Below, piece after piece: positions 36,381 to 45,585 of a DNA stretch of 64,000 nucleotides. Source of the stretch: Ferrimonas kyonanensis DSM 18153. Lineage in GTDB: Bacteria; Pseudomonadota; Gammaproteobacteria; Enterobacterales; Shewanellaceae. A model generated the notes under the pieces. That model had not been told where the DNA came from, searched no databases, and worked only from the letters and a program-made list of their open reading frames with translations. The stretch is taken from assembly GCF_000425405.1 (NCBI RefSeq), contig NZ_KE384363.1, positions 310,001 through 374,000 of the forward strand, written 5' to 3'. The translations under genes were made by a program, and so were the position numbers. How positions within the stretch are numbered: the stretch's first letter is position 1; the number at the start of each line of letters is the position of its first letter.

Positions 36381-36605
36381 TCATCTGTCAGGAGCACGTA
36401 ACTGCACCAGAACCCTGGTACCATCAAGCCGCGTCACCGTAGTTTCAAAGCCCTGCTTTTGTGCATATTTTGGCACATCCTGCACGGCGCCGGGGTCGGA
36501 CAACATCATCAACAGTTGCTGTCCCGGTGCCAGACTCATCAACGCCTGCTTGGCTTTAACAAACGCCAGCGGACAGCGGTGCATGGTTAAATCCAGCGGC
36601 AACAT
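36381..36605 (-). CDS. TusA/SirA-family sulfur-carrier-like protein
   Basis: A 74-residue protein with the TusA fold: LPLDLTMHRCPLAFVKAKQAL gives the first strand, the reactive Cys and the first helix. The usual C-P-x-P is C-P-L-A here, so the second Pro is missing; the Cys is kept. ATG 36605 is chosen because GGGAG sits six bases upstream; an ATG at 36632 would add nine residues. A role in sulfur relay is inferred from the family only. Confidence 0.78.
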   Translation of the reverse strand: MLPLDLTMHRCPLAFVKAKQALMSLAPGQQLLMMLSDPGAVQDVPKYAQKQGFETTVTRLDGTRVLVQLRAPDR

Positions 36606-36904
36606 GGTCTCTCCCGTTATTTTGGCGGCCATTATCCCGTGCCCCGAGGCAAGTTACAAACACCCATCACAATTAAATGATGCAACACTGTGAGCCGGGT
36701 CCTGTCACTTCTAAATCCGCAGCCACCATTGCCCCTGGCGACACTTACCGCTCATCAACTGCCTCTGTTTGCTGGTAAAAAATGTTAAAGCCCGTGGAAC
36801 CTGCGGGCCGATGTGGCAGACTAACCCTTAATGGACAGTGCCTAGCCGAACGCCGGCGCTTACAGGTACACTTTCGAGATTGTCATAAGGGGAACCAGGC
36901 ACAC

Positions 36905-38356
36905 GTGACCAAAAAGCTAAAAACTCTCTGCGCTGCCGCTTTGCTAATGGCCGGCCTGGGCACCACCGCCACCAGCATGGCCCAGCCGGAACTGCCGGAA
37001 CTGGGTACCGTCGCTGCCAGCACGCTGTCTATTGATAAAGAAAACCAGATTGGCGATTTCTACATGCGGATGCTGCGTGGTCAGTTGCCGGTGATTCACG
37101 ATCCGGTGATGACCGAGTACCTGAACGACATCGGCAATCGCCTGGTCGCTCAGGCCGACAACGTCAAAACGCCGTTTACCTTCTTCGTGATCAACAGCAC
37201 CGAATTGAACGCCTTCGCCTTTTTCGGGGGCCACGTTGGGGTACATACCGCCATCATCGAAGCTGCCGACAACGAAAGCGAACTGGCCTCGGTGCTTGGA
37301 CACGAAATCTCCCACGTCACTCAGCGCCACCTGGCACGCTCCATTGAGGCCCAGAAGAAAACCGCCCCGGCCACGCTGGTGGGGGTCATCGGCTCCATCA
37401 TTCTGGCCATGGCGTCTCCGGAGGCGGGAATTGCCGCCCTGCAGTCGACCCTGGCCCTGAGTCAGCAGGCGTCCATCAACTACACCCGCAGCAACGAAAA
37501 AGAGGCGGACCGCATCGGCATCAAGACCATGGTGGCCGCCGGGTTCGATCCCAATGCCGTTCCCAGCTTCTTCGGTAAGATGGCCGCCAAGTACCGTTTT
37601 GCCAGCAAGCCGCCACAGATGCTACTCACTCACCCCTTACCGGAATCCCGGATTGCCGATGCTCGGGCCCGGGCGGCGCTGTACCCCTATCGGCCGGTGC
37701 CGGAAAGTCTGCTGTTCCATCTGGCCAAGTCCCGGGTTCAGGTCCGTTACAGTAACCTCAACAAGGATCATGCCCTGTATCTGTTCGAAAAGCAGACCAG
37801 CAACGGCGATCCTGTACTACGCGATGCCGCCCTGTACGGTAAAGCCCTGGCGTTACTGGCAAAAGACCAGCCGAAACAGGCCGAAGCGGTGATTCGTCCC
37901 CTGCTCGACGGCGCCCCCAATAACCTGTTTTACCTGGACACCACTACCGATGCCCTGATGGCACAAGGCCGGGCCAAAGAGGCGGCCGAGATCCTAAGAA
38001 AGGCGCAGAAGATTCGCCCTAACAACGCCGTCATTGAGCTCAACCTGGCCAACGCCCTGATCGAGAACGGTGACTACGAGCAGGCCCGCACTATCCTCGA
38101 GCGTCAGGTGGTTCTGGATAAGGACAGCGTGGTGGCCTACGACCTGCTGTCCACCACCTACCGTCAGCTGAACATGGTGGCCAACCGGCATATGGCTCAG
38201 GCGGAACTGATGGCCTTGTCTGGCGGCTTCAGTCAAGCCATCGAGCAACTGCAGTTTGCCTACCGACAAACCCGAAACAACCCGTTGCAGAAAGCCCGCA
38301 TCGATGCCCGCATCAAAGAACTTCGTCAAGCGGAGCAGGAGCTGAAATCACTTTAA
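36905..38356 (+). CDS. bepA: Beta-barrel assembly-enhancing protease BepA
   Basis: A 483-residue periplasmic M48 metallopeptidase and chaperone for outer-membrane protein assembly. GTG 36905 begins a clean signal peptide (KLKTLCAAALLMAGLGTTATSMA). The zinc motif HEISH lies in ASVLGHEISHVTQRHLAR, the third ligand region in RSNEKEADRIG, and C-terminal TPR-like helices follow. Length matches E. coli BepA (487). The longer frame upstream has no signal-like start. It precedes an arsC-like gene as in E. coli yfgC-yfgD. Confidence 0.94.
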   Translation: MTKKLKTLCAAALLMAGLGTTATSMAQPELPELGTVAASTLSIDKENQIGDFYMRMLRGQLPVIHDPVMTEYLNDIGNRLVAQADNVKTPFTFFVINSTELNAFAFFGGHVGVHTAIIEAADNESELASVLGHEISHVTQRHLARSIEAQKKTAPATLVGVIGSIILAMASPEAGIAALQSTLALSQQASINYTRSNEKEADRIGIKTMVAAGFDPNAVPSFFGKMAAKYRFASKPPQMLLTHPLPESRIADARARAALYPYRPVPESLLFHLAKSRVQVRYSNLNKDHALYLFEKQTSNGDPVLRDAALYGKALALLAKDQPKQAEAVIRPLLDGAPNNLFYLDTTTDALMAQGRAKEAAEILRKAQKIRPNNAVIELNLANALIENGDYEQARTILERQVVLDKDSVVAYDLLSTTYRQLNMVANRHMAQAELMALSGGFSQAIEQLQFAYRQTRNNPLQKARIDARIKELRQAEQELKSL

Positions 38357-38365
38357 CTCACTGTC

Positions 38366-38388
38366 ATGGGCCCGTAGAATGGGCCCAT
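38366..38388 (+). other. Hairpin between bepA and the arsC-like gene
   Basis: ATGGGCCC-N7-GGGCCCAT forms an 8-bp stem without a T tract. It may be a weak terminator or an mRNA-stabilising element within a bepA-arsC-DUF2069 unit. Confidence 0.5.
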
Positions 38389-38415
38389 TGAGATCCAGAT
38401 CACAGGACGATCCCC

Positions 38416-38766
38416 ATGAGCAACCCTACCCAAATTTGGCACAACCCCCGCTGCTCCAAGAGTCGCCAGACTCTGGCACTGCTGGAACAGCAAGGCATCA
38501 CCCCTGAAATATTCGAATACCTGAAGACCCCGCCAACACAAGCCCAGCTTGAGCAGGTCCTGGCGTTACTGAAGCTCTCTCCTCGCGCGCTGATGCGCAC
38601 CAAGGAGGCAGAATACAAGGCTCAGGGTCTGGCCGACGCCAACGATGCGCAGTTAATACAGGCAATGCTGACCACCCCCAAACTCATTGAGCGCCCCATT
38701 GTGGTTCACCAGCAACGAGCCGCCATTGGCCGCCCTCCTGAGCAGGTACTGGAGATTCTGGACTAG
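38416..38766 (+). CDS. ArsC/YfgD-family arsenate reductase-like protein
   Basis: A 116-residue thioredoxin-fold protein. The active Cys lies in WHNPRCSKSRQTLALLEQQG, and RPIVVHQQRAAIGRPPEQVLEIL matches the C-terminal half of the glutaredoxin-dependent ArsC family. The CSKSR loop and the position after bepA fit YfgD, whose arsenate activity is not well established. No arsR or arsB gene is nearby, so arsenic resistance is not implied. Confidence 0.9.
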   Translation: MSNPTQIWHNPRCSKSRQTLALLEQQGITPEIFEYLKTPPTQAQLEQVLALLKLSPRALMRTKEAEYKAQGLADANDAQLIQAMLTTPKLIERPIVVHQQRAAIGRPPEQVLEILD

Positions 38767-39150
38767 ATGGCACTGTCAACTTCCACCCTGCAACGCATCG
38801 CTCTGAGCAGTTACCTGGCCAGCCTGGTGTTCATTCCTCTGTGGCAACTGGGTCTGAGCCCGGACTTAGGTTATTCGCTGGGTTTCAGCCTGTTGATGCT
38901 GCTGCCGCTGATACTGCCACTGCCCGGTATGCTAAAAGGAAAGCCCTATACCCATGCCTGGTCGGGCTTTATTGCCTGCTTGTACCTGCTCTCCAGCCTC
39001 ACCCAGTTGTGGGTGGGCGACAGTCACCGCCTGTGGCCACTGATCGCCACGCTGCTGTTGCTGACCTGGCTGATGGCGAGCAGTTTTTTTGCCAGATCAC
39101 GCGGTAGGGAGTTAGGCTTAGGACTTAAGAAAAAGAACGCCAGCGACTGA
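38767..39150 (+). CDS. DUF2069 membrane protein
   Basis: A 127-residue inner-membrane protein with four helices and the DUF2069 motif ACLYLLSSLTQLWV. ATG 38767 directly follows the arsC-like stop, indicating co-translation. The function is unknown for the family. Confidence 0.8.
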   Translation: MALSTSTLQRIALSSYLASLVFIPLWQLGLSPDLGYSLGFSLLMLLPLILPLPGMLKGKPYTHAWSGFIACLYLLSSLTQLWVGDSHRLWPLIATLLLLTWLMASSFFARSRGRELGLGLKKKNASD

Positions 39151-39169
39151 AGGCTGGCAAGGAGGCAAG

Positions 39170-41062
39170 ATGATACGGAGTTCGATCCCGGCGGTACTGC
39201 TGATCCTGATCACGGGTTGCGGCGGCAGCGGTGGCAGCAGCCCCGAACCCTCCCCCTTGCCTCCGCAAGCGGCGATAGAATTTACCCAATCCGAATCGGA
39301 CGACGGCTCGGTGGCGATCATTGCCAGCGTGGATGGCGTCCTAAGCCGCGATCTCAGTTACCAGTGGCAGCAACTGGCCGGCCCCGCCATCGACATCAGT
39401 AATCCTCGCTCGGCACTGGCAGCATTCGATGCGCCAACGGCCGGTGATTATCAGCTTAAGGTAACGGTGACCGACCGCGCCGGCAGCCAGCTCAGCAACA
39501 CCCTGACCCTGGGTGTACCGGCCTTTAACCCAGTGCGAATTCGCGGCGATCAGGTGGTCTCCCGCGGCGGAAGGGTCTCCCTGCGCCTGGGCCGAAGCGG
39601 CGACAAGAGCCAGCCACTGACCCAGATTCAGTGGTCTCAGGTGGGCGGCCCACCCATTGCCGATATGAACAGCGACGATCCTGAGCTGCTTACTTTTACC
39701 GCCCCTTCGACTCCAAACAAAGACTCGCTGCTGACCCTGAAGGTGATCGCCAATGATGCCGGCACCGTCATCACCGATCACGCTTACGTCTGGGTTACGG
39801 ACCAACCCAGTCCTGTGAAGGATGCCCTGTTTGACACCCCGCTAGCTCAAGTTCAGGCCTGGAACCCCTCCTCGCCATGGCAGTCGGCTCTGGAGCGCTG
39901 CGTCTATAGCACTCAGTTGGCCGGCAACAACACCTGCCAGGTGTCGGAGCTGCCGCTGATTGGCCAGCAGACGCGCCAACCGTCGGTGTCCGATGTCATG
40001 AACCGGGTCGTAGTGTCCCACCCCTGGATGGGCGATGCCTTTCAGGCCTTCCTCCAGCAGCGCGACCCACATGGCGATTTCCGCCAGCTGCTGGCATCGG
40101 TGTCGGCGGTCGTCATCAGCTACGACATTCGACCGTCATTTTACTGGGTCGCCACCGGTGCCATCTACCTGGACCCCAGCGACTTGTGGCGCCAGCCCTG
40201 GCAGCAGGCCAGCATTAACGAAGACCCCGACTACCGCAGCGGTTTTGGCAATGAGCTGAAGTACTTGCTGCCGTGGCGATACGTCAAAGACAACCAATAC
40301 GCCAGCACCTATTACCCGCCGTATCTGGAACAGAGCCGCAGTTTCGATCAACTGGAAGGGGATCTGGCCAGCCTGCTTTACCACGAACTGGCCCACGCCA
40401 ACGACTTCTTCCCGGTCGATACCCTGGATGCCATCAATGCCGACACCCTGCTGCAGGAGTATTACTCTCGCAGCGCCGACGGACAACTGGTGTCGGATCA
40501 GCTCACCAACAGCCTGCCGCTGTCCAGCAGCCAGATGTTTGAGCTGGCGAAAGTGCAGTTTCAGGGACAACCGGCCAACGCCATCCAGAAAGCCTATCGA
40601 CCCACGGACGTCAGCGGCTTTTTCAGTCAGGACCGTGCCAGCGACGACTACAGCTATTTCACTCCAAGGGAGGATCTGGCCATGCTGTTCGAGGAGGCGA
40701 TGATGAGCCACCGCTACGGCATTCTCCGGGACGTGGCAGTCACCGACAAGCCCAGCGCCATCAATGGCGATACCATCATCGTCGACTGGGGTCAGCGGGG
40801 CCGCATCGGCGAAGCAAGCCTGCTGCCAAGACTGGATCTGGTGCTGCGGCAGATTTTGCCCTCGCTGGACCCAGACCGCCTGATCGAATCGCTGCCCACC
40901 ACACAACCCATGGCGGCAGGACAAAGCTGGAACGCCAACCTGGTGCTGGGACCGGCCGCCAAAGTGCAGCGCATCGGCGCCACTGCCGCCGAAGAGAGGC
41001 CGCCACTGACCGGGCGCCGCCACTTAGGAAAAGGGCCAGACTGGAAGCTGTCCGAACGCTGA
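39170..41062 (+). CDS. Putative zinc-metallopeptidase lipoprotein with N-terminal Ig/PKD-like domains
   Basis: A 630-residue protein with a lipoprotein signal (LITGC, Cys near residue 17) and a GGSGGSSPEPSP linker. Residues 35-210 form two beta-sandwich-like repeats, each with a YQWQQLAGP or IQWSQVGGP motif seen in PKD/Ig-like surface proteins. Residues 215-600 have no family that I recognise but contain HELAH at 405-409 in SLLYHELAHANDFFP and a Glu-rich helix near 501-512 (EDLAMLFEEAMM) that could supply the third zinc ligand. This suggests a surface or periplasmic gluzincin-like protease; activity is inferred. Confidence 0.65.
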   Translation: MIRSSIPAVLLILITGCGGSGGSSPEPSPLPPQAAIEFTQSESDDGSVAIIASVDGVLSRDLSYQWQQLAGPAIDISNPRSALAAFDAPTAGDYQLKVTVTDRAGSQLSNTLTLGVPAFNPVRIRGDQVVSRGGRVSLRLGRSGDKSQPLTQIQWSQVGGPPIADMNSDDPELLTFTAPSTPNKDSLLTLKVIANDAGTVITDHAYVWVTDQPSPVKDALFDTPLAQVQAWNPSSPWQSALERCVYSTQLAGNNTCQVSELPLIGQQTRQPSVSDVMNRVVVSHPWMGDAFQAFLQQRDPHGDFRQLLASVSAVVISYDIRPSFYWVATGAIYLDPSDLWRQPWQQASINEDPDYRSGFGNELKYLLPWRYVKDNQYASTYYPPYLEQSRSFDQLEGDLASLLYHELAHANDFFPVDTLDAINADTLLQEYYSRSADGQLVSDQLTNSLPLSSSQMFELAKVQFQGQPANAIQKAYRPTDVSGFFSQDRASDDYSYFTPREDLAMLFEEAMMSHRYGILRDVAVTDKPSAINGDTIIVDWGQRGRIGEASLLPRLDLVLRQILPSLDPDRLIESLPTTQPMAAGQSWNANLVLGPAAKVQRIGATAAEERPPLTGRRHLGKGPDWKLSER

Positions 41063-41073
41063 GTATCGGGATC

Positions 41074-41098
41074 AAAAAAGGCCGCCAAAGCGGCCTTT
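41074..41098. terminator. Bidirectional terminator between the lipoprotein gene and hda
   Basis: AAAGGCCGC-CAAA-GCGGCCTTT, with six A residues on the left giving a T tract for the minus-strand hda transcript. Confidence 0.88.
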
Positions 41099-41112
41099 CT
41101 TACCAGACGCGG

Positions 41113-41820
41113 CTACAGGTGCAGCGTCTCTTTGACAAAGGGAATGGTCAATCGGCGCTGCGCTCGCATCGACGCCTTATCCAGGCGATCCAGCACATCG
41201 AACAGGGTGCGAAGATCCCGCGCCAGTCGCGTCAGCAGGAAACGGCCAACGTCTTCGGGCAACTCCAGGCCACGGGCCTTGGCCCGCCGCTGCAAGGCGG
41301 TCAGCTTCTCTTTGTCGCTAAGAGACTGTACCTGATAGTGCACCCCCCAGTTCAGGCGCGACACCAGGTCCGGCAGCAGGAAGCCCGCCTGCGACGCCGG
41401 CGCACTGGCAGAGACGATCAACCGGCAGTCTCCCTGTTCGTTGATGCGGTTGTACAGATCGAAGATCGCTTCTTCCCAGAACGGGTTTCTCGCCAACTGG
41501 TCGATGTCATCCAGACACACCAATGACAGGTTTTCCAACCCTTCCAGCACCGCCGGCGACATGCTGGCATGGATCCCCAGTGGCAGATAGAACGCCTGCC
41601 GATTCAATTCACGGGCGTGGGCACAGGCCGCATGCAACAGGTGAGTGCGGCCGGACTTGGCCTGCCCCCAAAGATAGGTGACCGTTTCCCCCTCCCCTTC
41701 AGCGACTTGGCGAATCGCCTCGAGCAGCTGTTGATTGGCGGCAGGGTAATAGCTGCCGAAGGTCTCATCATCGGGCAGGTAAACGGGTAACGACAATTGA
41801 ATGGGTGAACTCGCTTTCAC
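41113..41820 (-). CDS. hda: DnaA regulatory inactivator Hda
   Basis: A 235-residue AAA+ protein that with the DNA-loaded sliding clamp promotes hydrolysis of DnaA-bound ATP. The N-terminal clamp-binding motif QLSLPV is present, then the P-loop GQAKSGRTHLL and Walker B LVCLDDIDQL, and a DnaA-like domain III. In E. coli it sits next to uraA-upp; here DUF2066 and a flagellar cassette separate them. Confidence 0.95.
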   Translation of the reverse strand: MKASSPIQLSLPVYLPDDETFGSYYPAANQQLLEAIRQVAEGEGETVTYLWGQAKSGRTHLLHAACAHARELNRQAFYLPLGIHASMSPAVLEGLENLSLVCLDDIDQLARNPFWEEAIFDLYNRINEQGDCRLIVSASAPASQAGFLLPDLVSRLNWGVHYQVQSLSDKEKLTALQRRAKARGLELPEDVGRFLLTRLARDLRTLFDVLDRLDKASMRAQRRLTIPFVKETLHL

Positions 41821-41885
41821 GTACGGCTTGGCTTCCTATCGATTAACTGTAACCAGTGTAACACGACCGGGTTATGCACCCAATT

Positions 41886-42959
41886 TCACTGGTCACCTAA
41901 CCAGCGATATCGAACCTGATTGACCAAATCATCATCAACCGGCAACCGTTCTACCTTGGGCTCCAGATTCAACATCTCTTCCAGCGCCTGCTCCGAGCCC
42001 ACCACCTCCAGCGAAAAGCTGACCTGGCGGCCCTGAAGGGCACTCACTTTGACATTGGACACCGCGCTCAACCCTTTCAGGTATCGCTCGACCGCCACCA
42101 GCTCCGACATCTCGCCGCGAATCTCAAACACCAGCGTCTGTTGCTCCTGCTCACCGCTGGCAACGGTGGCGTAGCGGCGGGCAAAGTAGCGTGCCAATTC
42201 CTGTTGCAGTGCCTCGAGGCCATCATCCAGACTCGCGGCTCGACCATTTTTCTGCATCACGCTGCGACGCACACTGGCATAGCCATAGCGGTCCTGCGAC
42301 TGGCTGGCCTGGTAAGGGTACAAGGCCAGGTTGTACTGCCAGCCCTCCTCGTCGGGCCACACTTGAGCCAGCATAAAGAAATCGGCCGGGTAGCGCTCAC
42401 TGGCCAGGGCCACCGGATCGACAAAGAAGCCCCAAACGTCGTTGATGCCCACATTGATGGCATCTTCCAGATCCATCAACGGCAATGACAGTGGCAATCC
42501 CCGCAGCCCCGCCTGCTGTTGCCAGCGCTGCAGTCGCTGTGGGTCCCCTTGCTCAGACAGCAGTTGCCGCTCGGCCTCCTCATCTTCGATGGCAATCCAG
42601 GACAAAGTCAGTGGCCGCTGTTTGCCCCAGATCGGCAGTTGCCTGGCCTGCATCTCTTTAAGCAACAAAGACGCATCAAAGCTGTACTGCAGCATCAGTG
42701 GCTCGCCCTGATAGCCAAACTGAGTCACGTACCGGGTCGGATTGGTCAGCATCCCCTTCAACCTGGGGTCGGACTCAATCTGTGCCTCTCCGGTCAGTTT
42801 CACCAGAGTCTGAACCAACGCCTCATTGATCTTGCTTTGCCGCTCCGCCCGAGTGCGCGTCTCCACCTGCACTTCGGCCTGGTAGAGGTTGGTCACCTCC
42901 ACCGCCTGAACCAGGGTCGATAGCATCAGTAAGGGCAGCAAAAAAAGCAGTCGTTTCAC
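41886..42959 (-). CDS. DUF2066 secreted protein
   Basis: A 357-residue protein of the DUF2066 family, common beside hda/purM in gammaproteobacteria. GTG 42959 begins a clean signal peptide (KRLLFLLPLLMLSTLVQA) and has GGA about nine bases upstream; an in-frame ATG at 42977 is possible. Conserved parts include VETRTRAERQSKINEALVQTLVKLTG and RYVTQFGY near the N terminus. The function is unknown; export to the periplasm is inferred from the signal. Confidence 0.85.
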   Translation of the reverse strand: MKRLLFLLPLLMLSTLVQAVEVTNLYQAEVQVETRTRAERQSKINEALVQTLVKLTGEAQIESDPRLKGMLTNPTRYVTQFGYQGEPLMLQYSFDASLLLKEMQARQLPIWGKQRPLTLSWIAIEDEEAERQLLSEQGDPQRLQRWQQQAGLRGLPLSLPLMDLEDAINVGINDVWGFFVDPVALASERYPADFFMLAQVWPDEEGWQYNLALYPYQASQSQDRYGYASVRRSVMQKNGRAASLDDGLEALQQELARYFARRYATVASGEQEQQTLVFEIRGEMSELVAVERYLKGLSAVSNVKVSALQGRQVSFSLEVVGSEQALEEMLNLEPKVERLPVDDDLVNQVRYRWLGDQ

Positions 42960-43093
42960 GTAGGTTCCAAAATCCATGCATAAGTGTCGCAAAGTGTACC
43001 ACAGCCTTCGGCAATGCAAATACGTCTGTGGCACTGGCACCGAGACAAAACCGCCGTCAGAAACCCATGCAGACCAATCCGGCCTAAACCGGT

Positions 43094-44881
43094 CTACTGC
43101 AGCAGCGACAACATACTGCTGGGCAGATTGATGGCCTGGGTCAACATCGCCGTGGCGGACTGCTGCAACACCTGTCGCTTGGCCAGCGACGCCGACTCTT
43201 TGGCCATGTCCACATCCTGAATGCGAGAACGACTGGCAGAGACGTTCTCATTGATGTTGGTCAGGTTAGAAATCGTGTGGCCGAGTCGGTTCATGGTGGC
43301 ACCGAGGGACGCCCGAGAACTGTCCACCGCTTTCAAGGCGTCATCGATGGCCACAATGGCCCCCTGAGGGTCTTTGGTCAGGTCGATGTTACTGATGCCC
43401 AGGTTGGCCGAGCCAAAGGTCCCCAAGTTGAACACCACCTCCTCATGGGCGTTGGCACCAACTTGAGCCGAAACCTCATGCCCGCCCTCGCCAATCTCTG
43501 CCGAGTAATTCTCGATGGCCACTTCAGTAATGCTGGGGTCGCCACTGGTGTCCCAATTGGCGGAGTTAAAGTCTGCCTGCGTGGTGTCGTCGTCACCGGA
43601 AACGTAATACTCCTGAAACGAAGTCGCCCCATCACCGCCGCCGGTCTTCCCCTGCATGGCGTTCTTCAGCTCCGGTCCCACACCGGTGGCATCGAATCCG
43701 GCCAGTGAGCCGTTGTCGGCGTTGGTCAGATCCATATTGGTATTGATGAACTCCTCGAACTTGGTGGCCGCGCCGCCGCCCCCGGCGGCCCCCAACTCGG
43801 TAAACAACGCATTCACATCGGCCCAGCGACCGGCCGAGGCCGTATTCAGGGCCGCATTCAGGGTTGCTCCTCCGGCTAACTCGTTGTTGATGGATTTGTA
43901 ACCGGCCTCCCCCAATTCACTGTGTATGTAACGCTGGATCACATAGCCACCGGAATACGCTCCGGCGTTTTCCAGTGCCGTGCCCGGGTTGGCGTTGCTG
44001 TTGCGCTTGGCATTGACTTCACCCCAGATGCCGTTAATGCCGAAGCTGGCGATGTCATTCTTGAGTCGATCGTCGGCGCCTCGCATCGCTTCGGCGCTGC
44101 CCTCAGAGAACCAGGCAGGCATGTTGCCCCACTCGGCAAAATTCACCCCCTGAATGGCGTGAGTCATTTCATGCAAAATCACCTCATCCAGCTCCAGGGA
44201 TCCCCCACCACCGGAGGCGCCGAAGTCGTCCAGATCGATCACCATGGTGAGATTGTAGGCCGGCCCGCCGCCACCAGGAACCTGTGACTGAACATAGGCC
44301 GCGGTGCCACCGGCACCGTCCACATTTTCCAAATCAATTTTCAGGGTTGCCCCTTTGCCATCCAGGCCAAGATGGTCTTTGATCAACTGCTCCGATTCAT
44401 ACAACCAACTGGTCGCCAGGCTGTTGACGATGTCTCGCTCCTTGGTATCGATACGACTGGCACCGGTAGACTTAAACAGCCGCTTACCCCCAAAGGTGGT
44501 GGTCTCATTGGTGCGGTCGATCTCCGACAACAATGCCTTGGCTTCTTTCTGCATGGCACCGCGATCCTGATCGGTGTTGGAACCGTTGGCCGCCTGCAGG
44601 CTAAGGTCTCGCAGCCGAAACAGCATATTGGTGACCTCTTCCACCGCGCCTTCGGCAGTTTGCGCCATGGAGATGGCATCGGTGGCGTTTTTTATCGCCA
44701 CCGTGGTGCCATTAATTTGCGAACTCAACCGGTTGCTGATCTGCAACCCGGCGGCATCGTCTTTGGCACTGTTAATTCGCATTCCCGAAGACAACCGCTC
44801 CATGGAATCGGCAACCCCGCCGCTGTTGCGCCGCAGCAGATCCGCGGTAAACATCGCCGTAGTATTCGTTGCAATCCGCAC
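43094..44881 (-). CDS. Flagellin with internal zinc-metallopeptidase domain (flagellinolysin)
   Basis: Residues 1-140 are a flagellin D0/D1 N terminus ([40 protein letters not shown]), and residues 505-595 the matching C terminus ([34 protein letters not shown]). Between them is a large Gly-rich insertion. It carries HEMTH at 237-241 and SEGSAE at 259-264, so zinc ligands would be H237, H241 and E260 or E264, with E238 catalytic. This is the flagellinolysin architecture: the filament itself is a protease. GTG 44881 is preferred: GAGG lies five bases upstream and MRIATNT fits flagellin starts. ATG 44899 is the alternative. A sigma-28 promoter lies just upstream. No other flagellar structural gene is adjacent. 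Confidence 0.92.
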   Translation of the reverse strand: MRIATNTTAMFTADLLRRNSGGVADSMERLSSGMRINSAKDDAAGLQISNRLSSQINGTTVAIKNATDAISMAQTAEGAVEEVTNMLFRLRDLSLQAANGSNTDQDRGAMQKEAKALLSEIDRTNETTTFGGKRLFKSTGASRIDTKERDIVNSLATSWLYESEQLIKDHLGLDGKGATLKIDLENVDGAGGTAAYVQSQVPGGGGPAYNLTMVIDLDDFGASGGGGSLELDEVILHEMTHAIQGVNFAEWGNMPAWFSEGSAEAMRGADDRLKNDIASFGINGIWGEVNAKRNSNANPGTALENAGAYSGGYVIQRYIHSELGEAGYKSINNELAGGATLNAALNTASAGRWADVNALFTELGAAGGGGAATKFEEFINTNMDLTNADNGSLAGFDATGVGPELKNAMQGKTGGGDGATSFQEYYVSGDDDTTQADFNSANWDTSGDPSITEVAIENYSAEIGEGGHEVSAQVGANAHEEVVFNLGTFGSANLGISNIDLTKDPQGAIVAIDDALKAVDSSRASLGATMNRLGHTISNLTNINENVSASRSRIQDVDMAKESASLAKRQVLQQSATAMLTQAINLPSSMLSLLQ

Positions 44882-44921
44882 ACTTCCCTCACTTGCCATC
44901 AACAACTATTGGCTCAAACTG

Positions 44922-44948
44922 CTATCGGCTGCGAGTTGATCTTCTTTA
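44922..44948 (-). promoter_or_regulatory. Sigma-28 (FliA) promoter of the flagellinolysin gene
   Basis: Read on the minus strand: TAAA (44948-44945), 15 bases, GCCGATAG (44929-44922). Spacing is exact and the -10 differs from GCCGATAA only in the last base. The transcript would begin about 35 bases before the GTG start. Confidence 0.85.
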
Positions 44949-45080
44949 TAAAAAACAGGCACCAAGAAGCTGAAATGACCAGGCGATCAAACTCTCAAGC
45001 GAGTGAGAGAAAACAATTTCACCACACTCCGGTCACAACCCTCCCGCGCACGCAAATTTAAATAAAACAAATCAATTAGT

Positions 45081-45107
45081 TAAAGATGACGTGACCCATG
45101 CCGATAA
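45081..45107 (+). promoter_or_regulatory. Sigma-28 (FliA) promoter of the FlxA-like gene
   Basis: TAAA (45081-45084), 15 bases, GCCGATAA (45100-45107) is a perfect match to the late flagellar consensus, 34 bp before the ATG at 45142. Confidence 0.93.
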
Positions 45108-45141
45108 CCGAACATCAGGCCGGCATCAGCAAGGAGTTCCC

Positions 45142-45567
45142 ATGAATGTTACCCAATCAGGTCCACACACCCCGTTTATCAGCGCCACCCAGGGCGATCA
45201 ACGGGTCAACATCGGACCGGAGACGGACACTGCCGTCACCAAATCCACCGGCAGCAATCGGGATATGGTCACCATCTCCGATGAGGCCCGGCAAAAACTG
45301 CGCAATGAAAAGAGCGAAGAGAGCGACAACAGCGGCGACTCTCCGGCCATCATGAAGATCAAACAAACCATCGAGATGCTCAAAGAGAAGATCAAGGCGG
45401 CGCAGGAGCAGTTGGAAGCACTGAAGCAAACCGATATGGATGAAGAGCAGAAACAGAAGCTGCTGGATGGAAAACGTCAGGAGATCATGATGCTCAACAG
45501 TGCCCTGTCAGAAGCCAATGCGGCACTGACCGAAGCCAGAGAGAAAGAAGCCAAGCAGGGGGGCTAG
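45142..45567 (+). CDS. FlxA-like coiled-coil protein, late flagellar class
   Basis: A 141-residue soluble protein. ATG 45142 has AAGGAG five bases upstream; the longer frame lacks this. The N-terminal third is low-complexity and polar; a VTISDEARQKL segment resembles a motif in several flagellar and FlgM-like proteins. Residues 60-138 are a long charged coiled coil (IKQTIEMLKEKIKAAQEQLE) interrupted by a DMDEEQKQKLLDGKRQE turn, the layout of FlxA-like proteins. A perfect sigma-28 promoter and divergence from the flagellinolysin gene support a flagellar role. Chaperone, cap or accessory functions are all guesses. Confidence 0.65.
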   Translation: MNVTQSGPHTPFISATQGDQRVNIGPETDTAVTKSTGSNRDMVTISDEARQKLRNEKSEESDNSGDSPAIMKIKQTIEMLKEKIKAAQEQLEALKQTDMDEEQKQKLLDGKRQEIMMLNSALSEANAALTEAREKEAKQGG

Positions 45568-45585
45568 CTCGGCCAACAATAAAAC

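Noticed and set aside
38416-38766. Arsenic resistance determinant
   Set aside because: The ArsC-like protein has no arsR, arsB or acr3 neighbour and matches the YfgD position after bepA.
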